From: Nitzschia sp. pyKryTriq1
Lineage: Eukaryota > Bacillariophyta > Bacillariophyceae > Bacillariales > Bacillariaceae
DNA: 64,000 nt
Assembly (NCBI GenBank): GCA_956465555.1
Contig: OY101126.1
Coordinates: 228,501-292,500, forward strand
Direction of reading: 5' to 3'
Below, in pieces: positions 29,941 to 40,249 of this stretch (position 1 is the stretch's first letter; every line of letters starts with the position of its first letter). Both the position numbers and the translations under genes were made by a program. The notes below the pieces were generated by a model. That model did not search any database. It saw only the letters and a program-made list of their open reading frames with translations, and had not been told where the DNA came from.

Positions 29941-32358
29941 CTAAATAAGCTCCTCGCCCTTGGGCAAGTAGACAATACGCTCGTTGACAGACTGACAATC
30001 CGATCCTGAATCCGAATTGGGAAAAGGCTCAGAGAAGAGACCAGGGCAAGTCCCGCTCACTTTAACATTCTCCTCTTCAATGTTGCCAGAGAGAACAGCA
30101 TTGATACTGGATCCTCCTTCCTCGAACATGTATCCCACACCTCCTTGAATGGCGGCCCCGTTCTCGGCAAAGTAGGAATCGGTGACGCGTAGTCGGAGGT
30201 AGTCACCCAAATTCCTCAAGTAAAAGCCAGCACCGCGACCAGCCCCGTTGGAGGTGAAGCTATTGCGGAATAGCGAGACGCTGTAAAGCCCCACCGAAGA
30301 GGGAATCGTGGTGTACACGCGGAGTCCGCCACCTTGATTCCCGCAACGATTGGAATCAAAATAGCTTTCCTCGATACTGACGTTGGGTGTGTTTCGAATA
30401 GAGACTCCTGCTCCATTCTCCGCCTTGCCCAGTTCGAAACGGCTGTTGGTAATCCATACACTGCTGGCGCCTTGGACGTGCAAGTTGCCACCATTGTCTG
30501 CCCTGCCGTTGATAAAGGCGCAATTGGACACATGGAAGTAGGACGAGTCGGAAACGCGGCTGGGTGTAGCTACCAACACATTACCACCGTCACCGTCCAC
30601 GACGGATCCACCTTCAAAGGTCAAACCTCGCAACGTCACATTGGCCGCTCTCACAATGAGACTCCGTCCCTCTTCTCCGCCAGTTTGTAGGCCGCACCGA
30701 GAAGTGCTACTAGTATCATCCGCACAACACACTGTGACACCTGATTGAGCAATGGTAACTGTTCCTTCCAAGTAAATGGTTCCACAAATGGCCACGGTAT
30801 CCCCAGGAGCCAGAGTCTCGAGGATCCGAAAGAGTATTCCATGGTTGTCCGCGCAAAATCCACTGGATGGTTGACACGAAGAGTTATCATCTGGCGGACT
30901 GGCGACCGGTGGTCTTGTAAAGGGTGGGCTGGTGAAGGGTGGTCTTGTAGAAGCAGAAGCCAGTGTTGGGATGGGTGCAGCTACCGGAGGAGACATAGTT
31001 GGAGGGATACTGAATGGTGCTCGTGTTGAGGAGGAAGTCGGTGCTGCAATGGGCGCGGCCTCCGAAGGAGCCATGGTGGGTGGGAGCTCCTCGCCTGCGG
31101 GCAAGTAGACAATACGCTCGTTGACGGACTGGCAATCCGATCCTGAATTCGAGTTGGGAAAGGGCTCAGAGAAGAGACCAGGGCAAGTCCCACGCACGTT
31201 AACATTCTCCTCTTCAATGTTGCCAGAGAGAACAGCATTGATACTGGATCCTCCTTCCTCGAACATATATCCCACACCTCCTTTTACGGCCGCGCCGTTC
31301 TCGGCAAAGTAGGAATCGGTGACGCGTAGTCGGAGGTAGTCACCCAGATTCCTCAAGTAAAAGCCAGCACCGCGACCAGCCCCGTTGGAGGTGAAGCTAT
31401 TGCGGAATAGCGAGACGCTGTAAAGCCCCACCGAAGAGGGAATCGTGGTGTACACGCGGAGTCCGCCACCTTGATTCCCGCAACGATTGGAATCAAAATA
31501 GCTTTCCTCGATACTGACGTTGGGTGTGTTTCGAATAGAGACTCCTGCTCCATTCTCCGCCTTGCCCAGTTCGAAACGGCTGTTGGTAATCCATACACTG
31601 CTGGCGCCTTGGACGTGCAAGTTGCCACCATTGTCTGCCCTGCCGTTGATAAAGGCGCAATTGGACACATGGAAGTAGGACGAGTCGGAAACGCGGCTGG
31701 GTGTAGCTACCAACACATTACCACCGTCACCGTCCACGACGGATCCACCTTCAAAGGTCAAACCTCGCAACGTCACATTGGCCGCTCTCACAATGAGATT
31801 TCTCCAGTTGCCACTGCTCTGTAAAATACAACGCGAGGCTTCTGCTCCGTTGTCCTGGTCACCACAACAAATTGTGACACCGGACTGGGTCAAAACGAGG
31901 GTATCCTCCATAACAATCATGGTTCCACCACCGCCACCACCGCAAATGGCCAACGTTTCACCGGGTTGTTGAAGTTCACTGTTGAAACGTACAAGTTCTT
32001 CAAAAGTACTAGCACAAAGCCCATTGCTCGGTTCACAAGAAGAGGTGGCTCTGGATGGAACAGCCAGATATTGTTGTTTCGCTTCGACAAGAGAAGAAGC
32101 AGAATCATGATAGTCATTCTCATCGATAGCAACGAAAGGATCCTTTCGGTCGTCGGCAATCAAGAGGTTGACGAGACCGCCCACAACCAGTGAGAGGATC
32201 ACAAACAGGCTAATAAAAACAAGAGCCAAGGTGGCTCTACGTGCATGGTTCGGATGGGAAGGTGGGGCATCTTCACGTGCCTGCTGTTCTTCGTCTTTGG
32301 TAGCAGTAGTTGCACCGTTATCCTTGGTTGCACGTGTTGGTGATGGTGATGCAACCAT
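29941..32358 (-). CDS. Membrane-anchored beta-helix protein with internal duplication
   Basis: The frame is 805 residues. Residues 1-42 are cytoplasmic and polar, and 43-66 are a transmembrane helix (L-A-L-V-F-I-S-L-F-V-I-L-S-L-V-V-G-G), so it is a type II protein. Two extracellular domains follow, residues about 90-424 and 485-804. Both begin with a C-x-P-S-x-G-x-C-A motif and a T-[LV]-A-I-C-G segment, and both contain regular G-x-x-I/V-x-N-[SC]-x-F steps (V-S-N-C-A-F, I-T-N-S-R-F, I-E-E-S-Y-F, V-T-D-S-Y-F), typical of a right-handed parallel beta-helix (pectin-lyase-like). A Pro/Thr/Ser linker joins them. No catalytic residues can be assigned. Residues 187-424 and 566-803 are almost the same sequence. 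A surface role is inferred. Confidence 0.87.
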   Translation of the reverse strand: MVASPSPTRATKDNGATTATKDEEQQAREDAPPSHPNHARRATLALVFISLFVILSLVVGGLVNLLIADDRKDPFVAIDENDYHDSASSLVEAKQQYLAVPSRATSSCEPSNGLCASTFEELVRFNSELQQPGETLAICGGGGGGTMIVMEDTLVLTQSGVTICCGDQDNGAEASRCILQSSGNWRNLIVRAANVTLRGLTFEGGSVVDGDGGNVLVATPSRVSDSSYFHVSNCAFINGRADNGGNLHVQGASSVWITNSRFELGKAENGAGVSIRNTPNVSIEESYFDSNRCGNQGGGLRVYTTIPSSVGLYSVSLFRNSFTSNGAGRGAGFYLRNLGDYLRLRVTDSYFAENGAAVKGGVGYMFEEGGSSINAVLSGNIEEENVNVRGTCPGLFSEPFPNSNSGSDCQSVNERIVYLPAGEELPPTMAPSEAAPIAAPTSSSTRAPFSIPPTMSPPVAAPIPTLASASTRPPFTSPPFTRPPVASPPDDNSSCQPSSGFCADNHGILFRILETLAPGDTVAICGTIYLEGTVTIAQSGVTVCCADDTSSTSRCGLQTGGEEGRSLIVRAANVTLRGLTFEGGSVVDGDGGNVLVATPSRVSDSSYFHVSNCAFINGRADNGGNLHVQGASSVWITNSRFELGKAENGAGVSIRNTPNVSIEESYFDSNRCGNQGGGLRVYTTIPSSVGLYSVSLFRNSFTSNGAGRGAGFYLRNLGDYLRLRVTDSYFAENGAAIQGGVGYMFEEGGSSINAVLSGNIEEENVKVSGTCPGLFSEPFPNSDSGSDCQSVNERIVYLPKGEELI
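29948..31798. repeat. 714-bp internal duplication, offset 1137 bp
   Basis: 29948-30661 and 31085-31798 align without a gap. By eye I count about 18 mismatches, all within the first about 270 bp (29948-30217), and none in the remaining about 440 bp. A patch of identity next to a diverged patch fits gene conversion. Confidence 0.88.
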
Positions 32359-33828
32359 GTTGATGATATCACTTCGAGAGTAGCTTTGTTGTTGGTGAGG
32401 ACTTGCCTTTGCTTTCTCTTTCCTACGAGATGATGTTAGTCGCAGCTACTAGCTCGTACCAATGATCCTCTCGGGTGCTTTTTTGTGGGTCTCGGTATCT
32501 CAAAAGCAATAAGCTGATGCTCTTTGGATTCTCATCTCAATCTTGGATTTTATGGCACCATGGCGCACGCGCATAGCATACCCGGTACCGCGCGGCGAAC
32601 GGACAAAGATTTGGCGGGAAAGCAGTACGCGGCTTCCGGTCAGTCCAGTCAATTGAGTCGAAAATACAACTACTGTACATACATATAGCATTAGCACAGA
32701 TGATGTGTACCCGCACAGGGCTGGCCCCGGGCGCGCGCCCCACACCCCCGCGCATTACGGCAGCTTCGGGCATGTCGCAGATAATAACGGTTTTTCTGTC
32801 AATATCACGTCCGACGCGCGTGCGCATGTAAAAATGTCTAATCGCCGCTACACTGTCAGATTGATGTCACACCTATAAATTCGTTGAAATCTCCAAATTT
32901 TCACCCTCTAGTAAACCGACCTCGCCCAATGAAACGATTACAATAAAGTAAACGTACGCATTGAAATTGTCAGAGTAGTAGAAAGAAATGAGGTGGTCGA
33001 CAAACCACATCAACGAAAACGGAGATTCAGACGAATCTCACGTAGACCCTGGTACACTTTCTACGTAGATCGTAGAACTGAAAATACAAAGATCTCGTCG
33101 ACCGACATCTTACAAGCAACCCAAAAGCAAATAGTTTAAAGCTCACAATATTAGAAAGCAATCGATTAGCAACCTAGTTTTGCTTTATTAAGGAGGTTTC
33201 GGACGCAAGGAAGACCACGACGGGTACCGATCGTTCTCATTGCTGTTGTCTCTTGACGATGGCGAGAGCGATCGACTAGCTTATCGGCCCTTCGTCGATA
33301 TGATTGTCGTCTCGCCTACTCAAATTTTTTTCCCCCCAACCACCATCCCTGGGGCTATTACTATATTGGCCTTAGGGACTAGCTTAGTCCTAATGCCCTC
33401 TAGTCGTCTCTGCGCGCTTGCGAAGCGCACAACCACACATTCCTACCGACTGTACGGCGGTAGACCCCCATTACGTACTGGCTTGCTTACTGGCCGAGGC
33501 GTACCCATAGCTTGGGAATCTTAGATTCTCCTTTCTTTTTCTTCCTTTTTCCCTTATAAAATTTTAGCTAACTACGCGACATCAGTGTTATTTATTTCGT
33601 GTCGGTTCGATGACGTCGTTCTTTCTTCTTTCCATCCGCCGGCCCATGTCATCGCATGCTCCGCGTGTTCGCATGAGTGGTGGAAAAGAAAGGAGTGTGG
33701 AGAGCGAGAAGGCAGAAACATCCCATAAACGCAAGTCGTGGCATCATCAGCTCTCTTAGTAGTTCCCGACATTATTACTCTCTTGTTCTACTTCGTACAT
33801 CATACTCTATTTCATACCAGTACGTACC
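32359..33828. other. Intergenic
   Basis: About 1.5 kb between divergent genes. 32560-32830 is GC-rich with CGCGCG words. 33350-33470 contains GGGACTAGCTTAGTCC and CGCGCTTGCGAAGCGC palindromes. No gene, RNA or mobile element is supported. Confidence 0.5.
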
Positions 33829-35934
33829 ATGGCGCCATCGTCACCGTTACCATCACCTTCACCGTCGACATCACGACCACCACAACAACAACCACAAAAA
33901 GATACTTTGGGTGTTTCTACGGCAGGACATCGCACGCGCAAACGAGGTCTGGATGATACACTGCAACAAGCCACCACCCGAGCCTTGGAAGATGTCGAGA
34001 AGGAGTCGACATTTTTTGATCAAGTGGAACCCTACGTGTTGCCAAGCTTTGAGAGTTCCGGTACGTTGCATACGTATACCCCTGCGTGCATGATTGATGG
34101 AAAAGTGGGCTGTGTTTTGATCCTCTCCTCATCATAATATGGACTTATTGGTTGCTTTTACTGGTATTAATGTTGTGGTTCATTCATTCATTCATTCATT
34201 CCAGAAATTGGAATCGGAGATTTTCTAGGAAAAGGGGAATTCGGAGAGGTATTGGAACTCGGACACATTCATGTCGAGTTTGATTGCCCTTGCGACTCGT
34301 GTGATCAACAAGAAGAACTGCAACAGCAGCAACCTTCACCACCAAAGTCATCCAGAATCGAAACAGCACCACGATGTGTATCCCCAATACAAATTATTGT
34401 CGATGAAACGTCGTTCTTCCAACAACAAAGCTCGCAACAGCCACAACAACCCCAAAAGGAGAACGACAAAGAAGGAGAGGATCAACCTACTCTAACAGCA
34501 GCAGCAGTAGTGTCGTCGTCGTCGGCTTCGGCGTTGAATACTCATCGGCGGGTGGCATCAACAGTGAGTTTTGCCGATGATCTTGGATTAGCCGCGGACG
34601 ACGACAATGAACGGAATGAGGAACAACAACCTACTACTTTCAGCGATCCTCCTGTTGAAAATGTTACTGATGCCAATGACGATTCTACACTGTCCACGTC
34701 CGAAGACGAAGAGTCGGTCACCAACATGTTGGAGGATGAAGATACGGACGGAGAAGGAACGTTTCTGAAAGGTTACATGAGTACGCATCTGACACGACAG
34801 GGGATTGCCCGATATGCCATTAAACGCATCCGTACCGATTTTTCCAGCGAGGATACCAAACTCGATGCGGTGGTCGATTTAGCGGTAGAAGCCAAGTTTC
34901 TGGCCACGGTGCGACATCCCAACGTGGTACGGATGAGGGGAACGGTCGGAAGTCCGGGGACGGTGGGCTTTATGATTATTATGGATCGGCTCAAAATGAC
35001 ATTGCGCGAAAAGATGGCAGAATGGAATGCCGAATCCAAGGGAAAGGCGGGGCTACTAGGAAAACTCATGGGAAAGAACAATGAGACGATGCTTCTGGAG
35101 CAGTACGCCGATAAATTGTTGGCGGTCTACGATGTGGCTCGAGCCGTGAAATATTTGCACAATCACAGGATCATATTTCGGGATTTAAAACCAGAAAACG
35201 TCGGATTGGATGTAAGAGGTGACATGCGTCTTTTTGATTTTGGATTGGTCAAAGAGCTAAAAGCAAAGGACCTGGTAGAACCTCCCGACAGTTTCAAAGC
35301 TACAGGACTCGTTGGTTCTCGTCGATACAGTAAGTTTATGGGGGCATGGCATGCGCAAAGCAGTTTTGTCATCTTTGTTTCATCCACGATCTAACATTAT
35401 AATTGTTGTCTCCTCCTCTCTACTAAACTTTTGCCTTCACCCTCTACTCTAGTGGCTCCCGAGGTTGTGGCCTGCAAGAATTATGGTTTGAAGGCAGATG
35501 TCTATTCCTTTGCTATTGTCTTCTGGGAAGTCTTTTCGGGCAAGGAAGCGTACAGCAAAATGTCCTTTGACAAGCACTTTGATCAAGTCGTCATGAAGGG
35601 AAAACGACCGAGTTCCAAAATCGCCGCAGCAACGACTCGCCATTTGTCCAAATCGATGTTGCATTTAATGCCAGAAATGTGGAGTGCTGACCCCAAAGAC
35701 CGTCCGACGTTTGCGAATATTTGCGACCGTATCTCGGGGGACTGCATCTTATCTTCCCTTCACGGTACCCCCAAAGGAATTGCCAACCGGGACAGTGATT
35801 TGAGCCATCAATCTCACTTGACAGATCGCACCAGGTATCTCATGAATCGTTCCCTTCGCAGCCGAATGCATTCGATGGACCTTGGTGGCGACTCGAGCGA
35901 GTCGGGTGGGCCGCCAAAAGTCGCTAGCAACTAA
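33829..35934 (+). CDS. Protein kinase with long N-lobe insertion
   Basis: Exons 33829-34060, 34205-35329 and 35453-35934 join to 612 residues; introns are 144 and 123 nt (GTACGT...TCCAG; GTAAGT...TCTAG). The glycine loop G-K-G-E-F-G-E-V starts exon 2. It is followed not by the usual short strand but by about 180 residues of Gln/Ser/Asp/Glu-rich sequence, and only then by the lysine strand Y-A-I-K-R-I-R. The rest is canonical: F-R-D-L-K-P-E-N, D-F-G-L-V-K, S-R-R-Y-M-A-P-E (the second intron lies within Y-M-A-P-E), D-V-Y-S-F-A-I-V-F-W-E and R-P-T-F. It should be active by residue content. V-Y-S-F-A-I-V-F-W-E is TKL-like; the exact subfamily is not recognised. Confidence 0.9.
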
Positions 35935-36060
35935 TAGTGGAGATCTCAATTATCTACTCTAGTAGTAGTCGACAAGAAAGATAGCTACTAATTTTTACTT
36001 TAGCCTATCAATTTCACTTTGCTTCCAATCACCCGATGCTGCTCTAGTAACATAGTCTTT

Positions 36061-37491
36061 TTAGTGGGTATCTACCATGGCCTGGGAATCATCGTAGGAA
36101 GAGGAATGGGCATGGTCATGGTTTGCTTCCCACTCTCTCAAGTACATCTTGCCCGCCTGAACTGACAGCCATCGTCCCAAAAGCTCTTGTTCGTTCAGTT
36201 CGAGAGCCTTTTCGACTGCTTTCGGAGAAGTGAACCAAATGCCACAGTATCCCTTGCTTCTACCGGAATCCTCAAAGACTGGGAATTTCACGTCCTGAAT
36301 CTTTCCACATCCCTCGAAAAAGGCCCGAATATCCTCCTCGGTAGTGTCGTACGCCATTCCAAAGACTCGAACGCACAAGGGTTGCTTCGTTTTCTTTTTC
36401 TCGAATGGACCGTCGTCGGGATTGTTGTTTTGGTTGTTGTTGTCGTCACCTTCTCGTTTTCGTTTGTTCTTGTTCTGCTTTTCTTGAACCTTCTTCAATA
36501 GCTCGGGGTCGTGACGGTACGGACATTTGTCTCCCTTGCGACATTTTCCCTTGGTTTTCCAGTTGATACAGTCTTTCTCTGACGAGGGAATATTACTCTT
36601 TTTGTCAGCAGCAGCAGCAGCAGCATCCGCAGCCGTTGTTGGATCCGACTTTTGGGTCACGGCGGCAGGTTGAAAATCGTGTGAAAAGGGACAATCGTCA
36701 CCTTTATTGCACTTTCCCTTTTTGTACGCAAAGCATTTTCCGCGTTTCTTCCTTTGGGCCGCCTCACCATTATCCTCTTCGGTAGTAGTAGTAGTAGTAT
36801 TAGCTTTGGGTCGACATGCTCCAGGCCCCGAGTGTGTGAATTTACAATCGTCTCCATAGGGACATCGATGTTGGGACCAGAGATAACAGAGGAGGTGGTC
36901 TTTGGCGTCTTGGGGTTCGGTCAGGTAGGGGCGTAGATACATGGTACGGAGCTTGGTCGATGTGGATTTCCGACCTCCCTTGATGGTCGACATGGCCAAC
37001 GCTTTGTCATATAATTCCTTGCTTTGAAACGTCACAAATCCAAATCCTCGATGATGCTCCTCCTCCTCCTCCTCTGTTTTCTGCTTTTCGATATTATCCT
37101 GGTGTCGTCCTCCTTCTTCGTCCTCGTCGTCGTCCTCGTCCTCGGCGTGATGGGCTTGTTCCTTCGTCTTCTTTTTGTCGCCGCCGCTGCCGTTGCTGCC
37201 TTCTCGGTCAGGTCGTGGATACACCAATTCAACTTGAATGGGCGGCGGAACTGGTTCTTCAATATCATTATTGTTATCGTTATCATCATAATCATCTCCA
37301 TTGTTGTTGTTGTTGTTGTTGTTGCTGCTGCTGGTGGTATGATCTCCCAGTAATTGTTCCGTCAAGATTCTCAGCACAATCGCTTCATCGAATTTTGTAG
37401 GAACTCGCGAAATGTGAATCTTCCACTCATTGCTTTCTTGTTCTTGATCTTCTTGATCTCGATCATCCTTCATCCTCGTCTTGGCTGTCAT
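36061..37491 (-). CDS. RNA-binding protein with two RRMs and three CCCH zinc fingers
   Basis: An intact frame of 476 residues. The first RRM (about 24-185) starts W-K-I-H-I-S-R-V-P and ends R-G-F-G-F-V-T-F, with an Asn/Asp/Glu/His-rich insertion of about 90 residues. Three CCCH fingers follow near residues 202, 252 and 306: C-x7-C-x5-C-x3-H, C-x7-C-x5-C-x3-H and C-x8-C-x5-C-x3-H. The second RRM (about 367-445) has C-V-R-V-F-G-M-A-Y and K-G-Y-C-G-I-W-F. A role in mRNA processing or stability fits the domain set but is inference. The C-terminus is His/Ser/Asp-rich. Confidence 0.9.
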   Translation of the reverse strand: MTAKTRMKDDRDQEDQEQESNEWKIHISRVPTKFDEAIVLRILTEQLLGDHTTSSSNNNNNNNNGDDYDDNDNNNDIEEPVPPPIQVELVYPRPDREGSNGSGGDKKKTKEQAHHAEDEDDDEDEEGGRHQDNIEKQKTEEEEEEHHRGFGFVTFQSKELYDKALAMSTIKGGRKSTSTKLRTMYLRPYLTEPQDAKDHLLCYLWSQHRCPYGDDCKFTHSGPGACRPKANTTTTTTEEDNGEAAQRKKRGKCFAYKKGKCNKGDDCPFSHDFQPAAVTQKSDPTTAADAAAAAADKKSNIPSSEKDCINWKTKGKCRKGDKCPYRHDPELLKKVQEKQNKNKRKREGDDNNNQNNNPDDGPFEKKKTKQPLCVRVFGMAYDTTEEDIRAFFEGCGKIQDVKFPVFEDSGRSKGYCGIWFTSPKAVEKALELNEQELLGRWLSVQAGKMYLREWEANHDHAHSSSYDDSQAMVDTH

Positions 37492-38204
37492 TCTGTCTCT
37501 ATTGATCTATTACTATAACTATATTTTGACTTTGATGTCATCGTCATCCTCCTCCTATCCTCCCGCCTCTCTCATCTTGCAGCTGCCGCTTATAACAAAG
37601 AAAACGCGCAAAAGTAGCATGCGATGTGTCGCTTCGAACGCAATCAATGGTCGAGGATGGGTCGGATGGGTCGTATTCACCAACGTCTGTACGTCATCAC
37701 ACACCCGTATCTTTTTCCACCGACCCGCTCCAGTGCGGTACTTGTACTACTGTACCGGTACTACATGTACTATGGTCGTGGTGGTGCGGTGTTCAGTAGT
37801 GTTCATGCATGATCCAACAAAGAAGATAGTACTACTAGTAGTAGAGACTAGCTACGCTAACGTAGAAGAAGAACAACAATCTGGTGTTACTTTTAACTAC
37901 CGACGACAGTTGAAAGCGCACATCATGCTACTACTGCTGCTTCTCTAGCTACTAGTAGTAACCCATCGCAGTGCGTATTCTTGTTGTTCTTCCCTAGAGT
38001 AGTACTGGTGATGGTGGTGCCTCGAAGAAACAACATCTGTTTTGGCAGAATGGGAGGACCAGCGCTTCGATGATGATCTCCTCCTCTCTGGTCATCTTGT
38101 TCAAGCATTCCAATGATAGCCGTACCTAGTAGTACTATAGCAGGATAGTATTTCTTCATTCCGAAATCGTGGTGCATCATCGTCATCGTCATCATTATCA
38201 TCAC
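37492..38204. other. Intergenic
   Basis: 37730-37770 has GTACCGGTAC-type words and 37825-37960 CTACTAGTAG strings. A 93-codon frame ends the region next to the methyltransferase stop codon but is rejected as coding. Confidence 0.5.
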
Positions 38205-39134
38205 TCATATTGTTCCTCTTTGAATGACAAATATTCCAAAATTGGTCCCTCGAAAGGATGGGTCCATTAGGTGATCGGCCAAACGTTCGTATCGAAAGCC
38301 TCGTTGGGTCAATTTCGAAAAGAAGACGGGTTTGGTATCATTCATGGTCACTCCCAACAAGGTAATCGTACCGGTAGTCGAGGAGGAGGAGGAGGAGTGC
38401 GAACAATCTTCTAGGGCTTGAATCAATGGATCATGCAATTCATCGCGGTACGCCAAGTCGGATCCAATAATTAAATCAAAAGTACTTGCAGCAGCCGCAG
38501 CCGCAGCAGTGCGAGGCGTATGGTTATCCGGGGATTTTGTCGTTGACATCAGTTGCAGTGGGCCCGTTCCCCAAAGATATTCCTGAACTACTATCACTTT
38601 CCTCGCTTGGCTACTAGCACTTGTACTAGTACTTTCCTCGTTGTCGTCGGTGGGAGGAAATAAAGAAGAATTGATATCAATAGTGGCTTGCATCAACGGA
38701 AGGTGCTCTTTGGTATCCGTCACGACAATTTGCTCCAACCCCGACGATGAGGGACATGCCGCCGCCGCTGCTGTTGCTGCTGCCCACAAGCAGACACCCA
38801 AAAAGCCGTTTCCACTTCCCAGCTCTAGAACCGTCCGTATTTGTCGTCGCTGTAGTTGTTCTTGAGCATGCGCTGTATCCAGATATTTTGCCAACGCCAA
38901 ACCCGTCGACCACAATCCACCTCCAATTCCATGATTCCAGTCTTCTTGTAGATACACGGGCCGACCCCGAATCGAATGCACGTGTTGTTGCCCATGTCGG
39001 TGATGGTTGTCGTCGTGGTTCGTCGTCTTCGTCTTCGTCTTTGGAGCAGCAGCAGCAGCAGCATCACTTCTTGTTGCTGTCGTTGTCGTTGTCGTTGTCA
39101 TTGTTGTTGTCGTTGTCATGACATTGTCTTGCAT
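38205..39134 (-). CDS. METTL21-like (family 16) methyltransferase
   Basis: The frame has 309 residues. The first about 55 are Thr/Ala/His repeats. The core has V-Y-L-Q-E-D-W-N-H-G-I-G-G-G-L-W, the W-x-x-[GS] start typical of this family, then the SAM loop V-L-E-L-G-S-G-N-G-F-L-G (about residues 102-113), V-V-T-D-T (post II), and D-L-I-I-G-S-D-L-A-Y, which replaces the D-[V/L]-[I/L]-x-x-[D/S]-x-x-Y motif of protein lysine methyltransferases. The substrate is not predictable. No targeting signal is visible. Confidence 0.87.
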   Translation of the reverse strand: MQDNVMTTTTTMTTTTTTTATRSDAAAAAAPKTKTKTTNHDDNHHRHGQQHVHSIRGRPVYLQEDWNHGIGGGLWSTGLALAKYLDTAHAQEQLQRRQIRTVLELGSGNGFLGVCLWAAATAAAAACPSSSGLEQIVVTDTKEHLPLMQATIDINSSLFPPTDDNEESTSTSASSQARKVIVVQEYLWGTGPLQLMSTTKSPDNHTPRTAAAAAAASTFDLIIGSDLAYRDELHDPLIQALEDCSHSSSSSSTTGTITLLGVTMNDTKPVFFSKLTQRGFRYERLADHLMDPSFRGTNFGIFVIQRGTI

Positions 39135-40249
39135 GCTTGAACAATCTCGTAGTGTGCCTCGATCGGGGCACGCAAAAAGGACACTAGCTACTACTAGAGC
39201 GGTACTGTGTGTGGTCCATCTACATGCAGTATCATCGTCAATGCCACAAGTCCTTACACTATTATTGCTGTGCTCGTACTCGTATTGCTATGGTATCTGG
39301 TAGACAGATTTTTTGTGGTCGTGGTCTCGTTATCGGGCGGCGGTCCTCGGTCGGACGTCACCTTGACTCCATGGACTCCAATTCGAGAAAATCGGTCTCT
39401 GATAAACTGTGGTGGTAGTAGCTAATACTCTACTTCGTCCAGAATCCAATACTACCAGTAGTTATGACATGTATTGGAAGAATTGTTGAACAGCTATGAG
39501 GTACTGGTACGGTACATGCGCTCATCGGTCGGCCTCTTGGGCGATCATCGTCGTGAAAGTCTACTACCAGTACAAGTACTCTTCGTTCGGAAGCTCTGAA
39601 GATTACCTTTCTTGAACAAGATACAACAAGTATGATAGTGTACGAACCGGCATACGACCAGCAACGAGTGCACTATTCTGAAAGAAGGATCGCCCCCTTC
39701 TAATACAGTCGTGATCACAGGTCACGACTCCATAGTGTGGATGTGGGGATCGGCACTTCCCTCCCACATGCACACAGGCAGTGGGTTCGCGCCACGCGCA
39801 TCGAATTTAAACTTAATGTGTATCACTGAATCGGGTTGATTGATTGGTCCGCTGGAATATCTATCGGTCGGAGCGGTTAGGATAAGGATTCCCTCCTTGA
39901 TGATCGTATTTTAATAGGAGAGAACGGTCCAGTCACGAATACTGTACGAGAAACAAACATAAAAAGAGATAACGGTTCCGAACTACAAGGTGTGTTATAC
40001 AAGTCCCATCACTCCTGGATATATTCAATGTATCAACAGCATGAATATAATTATGATCAGGTGGGAAAATCTCAATCCGATCAAGCCCACGAAGAAAAAA
40101 TGATGATGCACGAAACAGCAACACAACATACAGGTATCTCATTGACACAACCTTTCCACAATAACAACGCATCACAACATCTGAATTTAGATTTAGATTT
40201 GGTTGAACGTTGCAGCTATACCTATATTGTTACGAGTGCGTACAACAAG
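39135..40249. other. Intergenic
   Basis: No gene. 39700-39730 contains a short inverted repeat (CAGTCGTGATCACAGGTCACGACT). The open frame before 40250 continues into the carbonic-anhydrase-like gene without a signal or domain and is treated as 5' flank. Confidence 0.5.

Noticed and set aside
33180-33600. Possible solo terminal repeat of a mobile element
   Set aside because: No second copy, no target-site duplication and no internal element could be recognised.
37923-38204. 93-codon minus-strand frame adjoining the methyltransferase stop codon
   Set aside because: Starts with ATG-rich repeat read-through and passes through CTAGTAG-type intergenic sequence; one short hydrophobic stretch is not enough.
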